This document shows, piece by piece, positions 32,793-41,741 of a stretch of 64,000 nucleotides of DNA. Position 1 is the first letter of the stretch. The number at the start of each line of letters is the position of its first letter. The notes beneath the pieces were generated by a model. It saw only the letters and a list, made by a program, of their open reading frames with translations, was not told where the DNA came from and made no database searches. The DNA comes from Endosaccharibacter trunci (GTDB lineage Bacteria; Pseudomonadota; Alphaproteobacteria; Acetobacterales; Acetobacteraceae). The translations under genes were made by a program, and so were the position numbers. The stretch covers positions 186,001-250,000 of the forward strand of contig JAMSKV010000003.1 of assembly GCA_024515975.1 (NCBI GenBank). Reading direction: 5' to 3'.

Positions 32793-34244
32793 TCAGCTCG
32801 ACAGTGCGCGCAGCATCGCCCGCAAACGGCCCAGGAACATCTCCGGCTTGCTGTCTTCCGGGTGGTCGGTCGCCTCGCCATCGCGGCTGAGCGCTTCCTT
32901 GCCGCGACGGGCCAGCTCTTCCAGCGCCAGGGCCAGCGAAGGCGTCTCACGTATCGCCGCCGACAATTCGTCGCGGCCGATGCGCCAGGCGCGTACGGTG
33001 GTCAGTGCGGTCGCGGTCACATGGGTCGGCTCGCCGGTGATGAGTCCGACCGCGCCGAGGCTTTCGCCGGGGTTCATGCGGCGGATCATCCGGTCGCCGC
33101 GACGCACCTCCACCGTGCCTGCGGCCAGCAGGAACATGGCCTCGACGGGCTGGCCCGGCTGCAGCAGGGCGTCGCCCGGATGCAGCCAGATCTGGCGGAA
33201 ATGCGGCGCCAGCAGCGCGCGCTCCTCCCGCTTCACGACGCCCAGCAGATCGCTCTGTTCGAGCATGTCGTCCAGGCTGGGTATCTCGGCCGGTCGCGTC
33301 GCGATGCCGGACACGCCGAGCCCGATTCCGGCATGCCGGAGATGGCGGTGCACGAGAGACAGCACCTCGTCGCGCGCCGCGCCGACCTCCGCGCTGGTTC
33401 CGACCGAGAAACCCAGCTCCCAGAGCGTGCCGTCGCCGCGCACCGCGACGCAGGCGACAGAGGAGGCCGGTTCCGGCAGAGACAGCCGGCATGCGGCCAG
33501 CGCCGCGGTCAGGGTGTCGCGGCAGCGCTCGAACGGCACGGCCGGATGCAGCAGCAGCTCGGTCGTGATCCGCCGCACCGGGGTCGGCGTGGACCGGTTC
33601 ACCAGACGCGCCTTGGCGATGATGCTGTTCGGCACAACCGCGATGTTGTTGTCGCCGGTGATGATCTGGGTGGAACGCCAGTTGATCTGCACCACCCGGC
33701 CCTCGATGCCGCCCTCGACCCAGAGCAGGTCGCCGGCCTCGTAGGGCCGCTCCAGCCCGACGGCGATGCCGGAGAACACGTCCGACAGCGTGCTCTGCAA
33801 GGCCAGGCCAAGCACGATGGCGATGACGCCGGAGGTGGCCAGGAGCCCCTTGATCGGCACTTCGAAGGCGAAATTGACCACCGCGAGAAGCGTTGCGACG
33901 GTGATCACGCCGGCCAGCAGGTCGGACACGATGCGGCTCTCGCGCGGCCTGTTTTCCAGGACCACGAACAAGCGGATCAGCCCGATCACCAGGCGCGCGG
34001 CCAGCCACCACCAGCCGGACTCGATCAGTTTCTCCCAGAACCGCAGTGCGGACCCGAGCGGCGAGAAGCGCGGCTGCAACGGCGAGCCGAGCGCCTGCTG
34101 CACCAGGAGCGTCACCAGCACGAAAGCCAGCGCGCGGCCCGCCACGGCCGCCCAGAGCGGCCAGCGTGCCCGGAGTTTCGGCAGGGCCAGGGACAGCAGC
34201 AGCAGGACGGAAGCGAGCCAGAGCGGATACGGCAGCGTCGACAT
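32793..34244 (-). CDS. MscS-like channel with C-terminal cyclic-nucleotide-binding domain
   Basis: A 483-residue membrane protein of the bCNG group. Four or so N-terminal membrane segments lead to the MscS pore helix and beta domain (LLATSGVIAIVLGLALQSTLSDVFSGIAVGLERPYEAGDLLWVEGGIEGRVVQINWRSTQI). A cytoplasmic vestibule domain follows (about 215-310), then a cyclic-nucleotide-binding-type domain (about 340-455: IWLHPGDALLQPGQPVEAMFLLAAGTVEVRRGDR...NPGESLGAVGLITGEPTHVTATALTTVRAWRIGRDEL). The phosphate-binding cassette looks incomplete (GESLGAVGLITGEPTHVTATA; the usual R-A-A after GE is THVTA), so cAMP binding is not assured. Single-gene unit. Confidence 0.92.
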   Translation of the reverse strand: MSTLPYPLWLASVLLLLSLALPKLRARWPLWAAVAGRALAFVLVTLLVQQALGSPLQPRFSPLGSALRFWEKLIESGWWWLAARLVIGLIRLFVVLENRPRESRIVSDLLAGVITVATLLAVVNFAFEVPIKGLLATSGVIAIVLGLALQSTLSDVFSGIAVGLERPYEAGDLLWVEGGIEGRVVQINWRSTQIITGDNNIAVVPNSIIAKARLVNRSTPTPVRRITTELLLHPAVPFERCRDTLTAALAACRLSLPEPASSVACVAVRGDGTLWELGFSVGTSAEVGAARDEVLSLVHRHLRHAGIGLGVSGIATRPAEIPSLDDMLEQSDLLGVVKREERALLAPHFRQIWLHPGDALLQPGQPVEAMFLLAAGTVEVRRGDRMIRRMNPGESLGAVGLITGEPTHVTATALTTVRAWRIGRDELSAAIRETPSLALALEELARRGKEALSRDGEATDHPEDSKPEMFLGRLRAMLRALSS

Positions 34245-34354
34245 GCGGAGGCGTCCAGCCGAAAATGCGCACGGGCATGGGCGATCCGTGCGCTGTTCCC
34301 GGTTCTAGCACCGTAACGACGAACGGCCCATCGGCCGCGGAACGGGGCGCCGGA

Positions 34355-34957
34355 TCATTCCAGCACCGCCGGCACCACGCTCGCCGCCAGCAGCGCGCCC
34401 ATGGCGATGTTGAACCGCCGCAAGCGGCCGGGCGTGGCCAGGAGACGCCCGGCGCCCAGCCCCAGCAGCATCCAGCTCGCAATGCTGGTCAGGCCCACCG
34501 CGGCGAAAACGGCGGCGCGCAACAGGCTGGACGCGACCGGGCCGTGCCCCGGAATGACGAACGTGGCGGCGGCGGCCACGGCCATGATCCAGGCCTTCGG
34601 GTTGATCCATTGGAAGCCTGCCGCGGCCAGAAAACCCATGGCGGGACGCTCCGAACCATTGGTGCCGCCCGGGGCGCTGCCGATCTTCCAGGCCAGAACC
34701 AGAAGCCAGATCGCGCCAGCCCAGCGCATCACGCCGACCAGGGAAGGGAAGCGCTGCAGCGGAACGGCGAGGCCGATCCCGACCACGGACACCATAAAGC
34801 CGAACCCCGCGACGATGCCGATCGCCATCGGGATGGTGCGCGGCAAGCCGAGGCGGGCTGCGGTGCTCATGACCATGATGTTGTTCGGTCCCGGCGAGTA
34901 TGACGCCGCGACGGCGAACAGGAACAGCGGCCAAAGGGCGGCCTCGGTCGCGGTCAT
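34355..34957 (-). CDS. LysE/RhtB-family amino-acid exporter
   Basis: A 200-residue inner-membrane exporter of the LysE superfamily. The ATG at 34957 precedes TM1 (LWPLFLFAVAASYSPGPNNIMVM), which contains the family SPGPNN motif (about 20-25). The conserved GFQWINPKAWIMAVAAAATFV (F-x2-NPKA) lies near 115-135, and six membrane segments are expected. The substrate is not predictable from sequence. The leader upstream contains a strong minus-strand terminator and a possible alternative pairing (see 35034-35210), so expression may be attenuated. Confidence 0.92.
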   Translation of the reverse strand: MTATEAALWPLFLFAVAASYSPGPNNIMVMSTAARLGLPRTIPMAIGIVAGFGFMVSVVGIGLAVPLQRFPSLVGVMRWAGAIWLLVLAWKIGSAPGGTNGSERPAMGFLAAAGFQWINPKAWIMAVAAAATFVIPGHGPVASSLLRAAVFAAVGLTSIASWMLLGLGAGRLLATPGRLRRFNIAMGALLAASVVPAVLE

Positions 34958-35033
34958 GACGCCACCGGATGGCGGCAATGGCAGGGTGTGGGCGGCATGG
35001 ATGGGAACTCCGGTGGGCGGGCGCGGACCGGAG

Positions 35034-35069
35034 AAAAACGAAACCCCGGCCGGACCGGCGGGGGTTTCG
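35034..35069 (-). terminator. Intrinsic terminator inside the lysE leader
   Basis: On the minus strand CGAAACCCC/GGGGTTTCG (9 bp) encloses a smaller GCCG/CGGC stem and is followed by five T. It lies 77-112 bases upstream of the lysE start, so it would end transcription before lysE unless it is prevented from forming. Confidence 0.72.
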
Positions 35070-35348
35070 GGAAACGGCTGAGATCAGATCAGCGCGCCGG
35101 CTCCCGCCCCACCGGGCGAGCAAATCCAGGCAACGAGACGGGCGGCGGAGCGGATCACGCCTGGGAGCAAATCAGGTCGCGCCGGCCCTGTCCAGAAAAA
35201 CCCCTTCCGGGCCGAACCTGCGGATAGAGTCCTTATTGAAGGAAAAGAACCTCCGTCCGCCTGGCGCCGCGCGTCGCCGCGCACTCGGCACCAAACGGAC
35301 AGAAGTCTTTGCTTCTTTTTCTTCAGAAAAAGAAGATTCGCTCAGCCT
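35070..35348 (-). promoter_or_regulatory. lysE upstream region with possible antiterminator
   Basis: The stretch from 35070 to the S46 stop has no convincing gene. On the minus strand, GGGGTTTTTC around 35196-35204 is complementary to the 5' arm of the terminator (AAACCCC at 35061-35067), so the two could pair as an alternative to the terminator. A frame of 66 codons (35084-35284) begins with GTG and lacks a run of one amino acid that would mark a classical leader peptide. Copy C of the hairpin repeat occupies 35290-35335. Confidence 0.35.
35290..35335. repeat. Dispersed AT-rich hairpin repeat, copy C
   Basis: ACCAAACGGACAGAAGTC, then TTTGCTTCTTTTTC-TTCA-GAAAAAGAAG; the palindrome 35312-35335 has a perfect 10-bp stem. 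It lies 13 bases after the stop of the minus-strand S46 peptidase gene, in the same orientation as copy A. Confidence 0.78.
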
Positions 35349-37451
35349 TCAGAGATGCCCGCGCACCAGCTCATCCGCCAGCGCCTCGTCGTGATAGACG
35401 CTGCGCAGTGCCGCGATGATCGCGGTCGTGTCCACCGCGACGGCGCGGTTGTTGGTGCCGTCATAGGCGAAGTCGCCGCCGATGGAATGGATGTTGCCGT
35501 CGAAGATCAGCCCCACGGCGTGGCCGTCGGCATCGATCACGGGGCTGCCCGAATTGCCGCCGATGATGTCGTTGGTGGTGACGAAATCGAGCTTGGTGTT
35601 CATGTCGAGATGCGGCTTGGCGTCGAGCCAGGCCTTGCTCAGCTTGAACGGATCGGCGCCGGTGGCGCGCGCGTAGAGTCCGGCGAAAGTGGTGAAGGGT
35701 GGCACGTCTGTGCCGTTCTCGTTCCAGCCCTCGACCTTTCCGAACGACAGGCGCTGGGTGAAGGTCGCGTCCGGATAGATGTTGCTGCCGTCTCGCGCGA
35801 AGCGGGCCTTGGCGATGGTCTCGCTGATCTGGCGTTCCGGCGCCATCACCTCGTTGTCCCATTGGTCGCGCAGCGAACGCGCTTCCGGCTCCACCTGGCG
35901 CGCCAGCACGATCATCGGATCGGTGGAGGCGGCGATGGCGGCCTCGCCACCCTTCCACAGCGCCATGCGCGCGGCCGGATCGGCCAGTTTGGTGCCCTGC
36001 ACGGCAGCGTGGGCCAGCTGTTCCGGGCTCTGGTGACCGAGCACGTCATGCACCGTCTTGTCGTCGGCGCCCAGCACCTGGCGCAGCTTGGTGAGCGAGA
36101 AGGCGAGCAGGGTCTCGTCCAGATTCTTGTGCACCGGGGCGGTGGAGCCCAGCGCCGCCTCGATCGCCGGCAGGTTGGCGTCGTGGAAGGCGGACAGGCG
36201 CTGCGTATCCGGCTTGGCGCGCTCGGCGGCGCCGCGCACCAGCGTGCGGGCATAGCCGAACAGCTCGCCCTGGAAGCCACGCGCGCTGCGACCGCCCTCG
36301 ATCATCACGTAGCGCAGATAGAGCTGGCGTTCCTTGTCCAGCACCGGGGCCAGCTTCTCCCACGGATCGCCGTACTGCGCCTTGCGCTGCGGATCGGCGT
36401 TGATCCAGTCCAGCAGGCCCTTCTCGGCGCTGCGCTTGGTCTCGATCATCTTCGGGTCGGCCAGGAATTGCTGCCAGCCGGTATAGACCTTCAGGCTGTT
36501 CTCGATGCCGAACAGATCGTCCTGCGCGTCCTGGGTCTGCTGCTTGCCCTGGCGGCCGTATTCCCACAGCACGCCATCCAGGGTGCTGAGATAGCCGATG
36601 CCGGACGGCAGTTCGAAATCGCGCATCAGCGCCAGTTCGGCGGCCGGGGTCTCGCGCGAGGTGCTGCCGGGATTGCCGGAGGTGAACACCAGCTGGCCGG
36701 CCTTGGGGCCGTTCGGATCGAACGGGAAGTAGGTGGTCTTGGCCGGCTTGCCGTTCTCGTAGGCGCGCAGCACGGTCAGGTCGAGGTCGTAGCGCGGGTA
36801 ATTGAAATTGTCCGGGTCGCCGCCGAAGAAGGCGATGTTCTGGTCGGGCGCGAAGACCAGCCGAACGTCCTGGTAGCGCTTGTAGCGGTAAAGCGCGGTC
36901 TTGCCGCCATGGTAGAGGGTGACGACGTCGCAGCGCCAATGGGTCGGGTCGCCGGCGACGCAGCCCTTCTGCAGATCGGCGTCGGCAGCCTTTTCGGCCT
37001 GGATATAGGCCGCGCCCTGCTTGCCGGCCAAAGCCTGGCTCATCTTGTCGGTCACGTCCTCGATATGGTCGAGGCGGTCCAGCTCCATCGCCGGGCATTT
37101 CGGCTCGGCGCCCTGGCTGGCGGCCTTGAAGCCGTCCTGGAACCAGTTCTGCCCCTTCGGCGACAGCTCGGCCAGGCACTCGTTGGCGCAGTGATGGTTG
37201 GTCATCACCAGGCCATCGGCGGACACGAACGACGCCGAGCAGCCGAGCGCCAGGCGGGCGGAGGACTGCGTCACCCGGCTGATCCACTCGGCCGACGGCG
37301 TGAAGCCGTAGCGCTCCTTGAGCTGCTTCAGGGGCAGATTGTCCATGGTCCACATGCCCTCGTCGGCCAGCGCCGGCGCGGTGATCGCGCAGAGCAGGGC
37401 GACCGGTGCGGCGCCGCGGAGAAGCCGTTGCATCAAGGACGGGCTAGACAT
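35349..37451 (-). CDS. S46 family dipeptidyl-peptidase (DPP7/DPP11-like)
   Basis: A secreted or periplasmic serine peptidase cleaving dipeptides from peptide N-termini. The ATG at 37451, with AGGA seven bases ahead, gives 700 residues and a signal peptide ending APALA. Catalytic His is in SADGLVMTNHHCANECLAELSPKG (about 80-95), the Asp lies in the FFGGDPDNFNYPRYDLDLTVLRAYENG region, and the nucleophile Ser is in FVTTNDIIGGNSGSPVIDADGHAVGLIFDGN. The length fits S46. Whether it prefers hydrophobic or acidic P1 residues cannot be judged safely by eye. The repeat copy C follows directly. Confidence 0.94.
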   Translation of the reverse strand: MSSPSLMQRLLRGAAPVALLCAITAPALADEGMWTMDNLPLKQLKERYGFTPSAEWISRVTQSSARLALGCSASFVSADGLVMTNHHCANECLAELSPKGQNWFQDGFKAASQGAEPKCPAMELDRLDHIEDVTDKMSQALAGKQGAAYIQAEKAADADLQKGCVAGDPTHWRCDVVTLYHGGKTALYRYKRYQDVRLVFAPDQNIAFFGGDPDNFNYPRYDLDLTVLRAYENGKPAKTTYFPFDPNGPKAGQLVFTSGNPGSTSRETPAAELALMRDFELPSGIGYLSTLDGVLWEYGRQGKQQTQDAQDDLFGIENSLKVYTGWQQFLADPKMIETKRSAEKGLLDWINADPQRKAQYGDPWEKLAPVLDKERQLYLRYVMIEGGRSARGFQGELFGYARTLVRGAAERAKPDTQRLSAFHDANLPAIEAALGSTAPVHKNLDETLLAFSLTKLRQVLGADDKTVHDVLGHQSPEQLAHAAVQGTKLADPAARMALWKGGEAAIAASTDPMIVLARQVEPEARSLRDQWDNEVMAPERQISETIAKARFARDGSNIYPDATFTQRLSFGKVEGWNENGTDVPPFTTFAGLYARATGADPFKLSKAWLDAKPHLDMNTKLDFVTTNDIIGGNSGSPVIDADGHAVGLIFDGNIHSIGGDFAYDGTNNRAVAVDTTAIIAALRSVYHDEALADELVRGHL

Positions 37452-37636
37452 GCAGAATCCTCATGAGATCGTGCCGAAGCCCATACTCCCGCATCGTTAC
37501 GACGCCAACGTCTTCACGAAACATGAGCAGGTTTTCATCTCTGGGCCGGACGCGCCTTCCGTTTCGTGATCGAAGCGGCAACGAACCGGGGGCGTGGCGG
37601 CACGGTTTGCGGCCCATAACCGATGGAGTGCCGATC

Positions 37637-37846
37637 ATGACCGCGACCCCGCACAAGGGCGACAAGGTGAAATGGAGCAGCAGCGCCGGCGAGACGACCG
37701 GCAAGGTGGAGAAGGTGGTGACCAGCACCACCAAGATCGCCGGCCACACCGCCAAGGCGACCAAGGACGAGCCGCAGGTGGTGGTGAAGAGCGAGAAGAC
37801 CGGAAAGAAGGCCGTCCACAAGCCGGAAGCGCTCAAGAAGGCCTGA
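37637..37846 (+). CDS. DUF2945 (HVA1/TUDOR-like) small protein
   Basis: A 69-residue basic protein from the ATG at 37637. It matches the DUF2945 hypervirulence-associated TUDOR-type family: KGDKVKWSSSAGETTGKVEKVVTSTTKIAGHTAKATKDEPQVVVKSEKTGKKAVHKPEALKKA. Strongly Lys-rich; an SH3-like barrel is expected. Molecular role unknown. The upstream open frame to 37463 lacks family sequence. The last 14 bases overlap the convergent PepSY gene. Confidence 0.86.
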   Translation: MTATPHKGDKVKWSSSAGETTGKVEKVVTSTTKIAGHTAKATKDEPQVVVKSEKTGKKAVHKPEALKKA

Positions 37847-39059
37847 CTGGCTGCAGCGCCGGTTCGGGAGCGGCCCGACCGGCGTTTCCAGCCACCTGCC
37901 GGACCGATCGGCGTCGCGGCCGACGCTTGCGCTGCCAGATCAGCAGACCGGTGACCACCAGCACCGGCACGACCAGCCCAATGGCGGCGACGAGAATCCG
38001 GCCTGGCAGACCAAGCAACTCGCCGCTGTGGAACGGGAATTGAAGCTCCAGAACGGTGTCGCCGAGCTTGCCACGTCCCGGCAAGACAACCTGCGTTACC
38101 GCCCCGGTCGCAGCGTCCAGCGTCACCACCGGGCCGCCCAGCCCGGCGACGCGCTTGCCGTCCGCCTCGTTGAAATAGACGACGATGCGCTGCCCGGACA
38201 TGAACAGCGCCCCCGGGCGGCCCTTCCAGCCATGCGCCCTCGCCGCCGCGCCGGCGATCCGGTCCGCCTCGTCCAGATCGATCCGCCGCGATGCAGTCGG
38301 CGGCGTCGGCCCCGTCGCCGGCGGCGCGCTGACCGGCAGCAGCGCGGCAACCACCGGCCGAAACACCTGATCCGGCAGATTGAGCGAAACGCCGCTGATG
38401 GCGATGCCCAGCAGCACGATCCACAGCCAGAGCGAGAAGGCGCGGTGCAGGTCGAAGACGCGCCGTATTCCCCGCTTGTCCGGCTCGATGCGCCACGAGA
38501 CGCCCCAACGGCGCCAGTCCCCCCGTCGCCAGGGGCGCCAGCGGACCGGCAAGGTCAGCAGCAGGCCCGTCATGCAATCCAGGGACCAGATCAAGGCGAC
38601 GATCCCCATCACCAGAATGCCGGTGCGACCCATCCCCAGCGAATAATGAAAGCGGTAGAGAAACGGGATGATCGTGCGCCGCGCGCAGCAGCCGTCATCC
38701 GGGTTGCGCGTGCCCTGGATCGCGCCGGTTGCGGGATCGAGAAAGACCTCGCTTTGCGAGAGAGCATGGCCGGGGGCAGGCTGCAGATAGGCGTGAACGG
38801 TGAAGCCGGGCGCCGGGCGATACACCAGATAGCCCAGCCGCCCGTTCGGCACCTGCTCCCGCAGCCGTTTCGCGAGCTCATCCACTGGCAAGGGGGGGCC
38901 GCTGGTCCGGGCCCGGAACAGATCCGGGTTCAACCAACCATCCAGCGCCTCATGGAACGCGGCCACACTGCCGGTCGGGCCGGCCAGCAGCAGAAACGCC
39001 GCCAGCGCCAGCCCGGCATAGCGGTGCAGCCGCAGCAGCACGGCGCGCGGCCGCGTCAT
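37833..39059 (-). CDS. PepSY-TM membrane protein (siderophore/iron-reductase type)
   Basis: A 408-residue inner-membrane protein of the PepSY-TM family. Such proteins often accompany TonB siderophore receptors and may reduce ferric chelates. The ATG at 39059 gives LLRLHRYAGLALAAFLLLAGPTGSVAAFHEALDGWLNPDLF (TM1, H-R-x-x-G). A periplasmic PepSY domain follows, then CMTGLLLTLPVR (TM), a VFDLHRAFSLWLWIVLLGIAISGVSLNLPDQVF block, a second PepSY domain, and a C-terminal TM ending LLIWQRKRRPRRRS. Starting at 39119 instead would place the palindrome at 39078-39090 inside the gene. Overlaps the DUF2945 gene by 14 bases. Confidence 0.9.
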   Translation of the reverse strand: MTRPRAVLLRLHRYAGLALAAFLLLAGPTGSVAAFHEALDGWLNPDLFRARTSGPPLPVDELAKRLREQVPNGRLGYLVYRPAPGFTVHAYLQPAPGHALSQSEVFLDPATGAIQGTRNPDDGCCARRTIIPFLYRFHYSLGMGRTGILVMGIVALIWSLDCMTGLLLTLPVRWRPWRRGDWRRWGVSWRIEPDKRGIRRVFDLHRAFSLWLWIVLLGIAISGVSLNLPDQVFRPVVAALLPVSAPPATGPTPPTASRRIDLDEADRIAGAAARAHGWKGRPGALFMSGQRIVVYFNEADGKRVAGLGGPVVTLDAATGAVTQVVLPGRGKLGDTVLELQFPFHSGELLGLPGRILVAAIGLVVPVLVVTGLLIWQRKRRPRRRSVRQVAGNAGRAAPEPALQPVRPS

Positions 39060-39077
39060 CCGGCGCGCCGGCAGTGG

Positions 39078-39090
39078 TGAGTAATACTCA
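39078..39090. promoter_or_regulatory. Palindromic operator candidate, Fur-like
   Basis: TGAGTA-A-TACTCA, a 6-1-6 inverted repeat 19 bases upstream of the PepSY gene start, set in AT-richer sequence (GCGAATGAGTATTACTCAC on the minus strand). It resembles but does not match the 7-1-7 Fur box. Iron control would suit the gene. Confidence 0.42.
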
Positions 39091-39133
39091 TTCGCAACCG
39101 ATAGGGTGCGATCCGGCACCGCGCAAGCGGCAC

Positions 39134-39417
39134 TCAGCCCGCGACCGCGTCGATCCGTTTCGCCAGTTCGATATCCAGCGCGGTCAGCCCGCCCGCATCA
39201 TGCGTGGCGACGGACACCGCCACCCGTCCCCAGCCGAATGCAATGTCCGGATGGTGATCCAGCGCCTCCGCCACCAGGGCGATCCGCCCGACCAGTGCGA
39301 ACGCCGCAGCGAAATCCGGCAGCGTCCAGTCGCGCAGGATCGCGTTTCCGTCCAGCCGCCAGAGCGGCACGGTCTCCAGCGCCGTGGCGATTTCACGCGG
39401 GGAGAGCCGCCCCGCCA

Positions 39418-39418
<1 letters not shown>
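39134..39418 (-). CDS. phhB: 4a-hydroxytetrahydrobiopterin dehydratase (pterin carbinolamine dehydratase)
   Basis: PCD/PhhB dehydrates 4a-hydroxytetrahydropterin, regenerating the cofactor of phenylalanine hydroxylase; bacterial homologues may serve other pterin roles. The 94-residue protein has W-x(L/I)-D (LWRLDGNAILRDWTL), ALVGRIALVAEALDHHPDIAFGWGRVAVSVATHDAGGLTALDIELAKRID, including the active-site HHP and THDxGGLT. The length is normal. ATG shares one base with the ABC-F stop (TGATG). Not beside a phenylalanine hydroxylase in this window. Confidence 0.93.
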
Positions 39419-41235
<1,817 letters not shown>

Positions 41236-41277
41236 GCGTCCGGTTCTGGCCGATGGCGCCGGTCGGTGCAACGGGAG

Positions 41278-41739
41278 CTACTTGGCCTTCGTCACCTGCT
41301 TCTGCGCCTGTTCACGGAACAGCGTGTCGGCGGTCTGTTTCTGTTGTGGGCTTAGCGTGCCGTAGAGCGTCTGAAACGAATCGGACAGCTTCTGGGTATC
41401 GTCGGCATAGGCGCGAGCGACGGCGGCGTAGGACCGCATATTGTCGGCGGCGCTCATGGTGGCGGCGCTGGCGGCGCGATCCCGGAACAGGGCGTCGGTC
41501 GCGGCGGCATTGTCGCGCATCGCCTGGGTGAACGCGGTCCAGACCGGCATCTGCGCCGCGGTGATGCCGAGCGCCGATTGCAAGGCGGCGATGCGCTGGT
41601 CGGTCGCCGATTGCTCCGTCCTGGCCGGGTCGGTGGCCGCGCCCAAAGCGCCAGCAGACCCGATGCCGCCAAGCAGGGGCAGCACCACCGCACCGGCGCA
41701 GGAGAAACGGATCAGTCTCGCGGTTCGTCTCATTCCCAT
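41278..41739 (-). CDS. LTxxQ/Spy-like periplasmic protein, second copy
   Basis: A 153-residue exported protein. The ATG at 41739 lies directly after the stop of the Gly/Trp-rich gene (41742), so translation is probably coupled; an ATG at 41733 is also possible. The signal peptide ends SAGALGA. The helical Spy-like domain has RIAALQSALGITAAQMPVWTAFTQAMRDNAAATD, then LYGTLSPQQKQTADTLFREQ, with ITAAQ and LSPQQ as the LTxxQ motifs, very like the protein at 25394-26002. Paired with a His/Trp/Gly-rich secreted protein, a periplasmic metal or folding role is possible. Confidence 0.82.
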   Translation of the reverse strand: MGMRRTARLIRFSCAGAVVLPLLGGIGSAGALGAATDPARTEQSATDQRIAALQSALGITAAQMPVWTAFTQAMRDNAAATDALFRDRAASAATMSAADNMRSYAAVARAYADDTQKLSDSFQTLYGTLSPQQKQTADTLFREQAQKQVTKAK

Positions 41740-41741
41740 CC

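Noticed and set aside
35355-37466. 703-codon plus-strand frame opposite the S46 peptidase
   Set aside because: Mirror frame of a high-GC gene; composition rich in Gly, His, Arg and Val with no domain, while the other strand encodes a full S46 enzyme.
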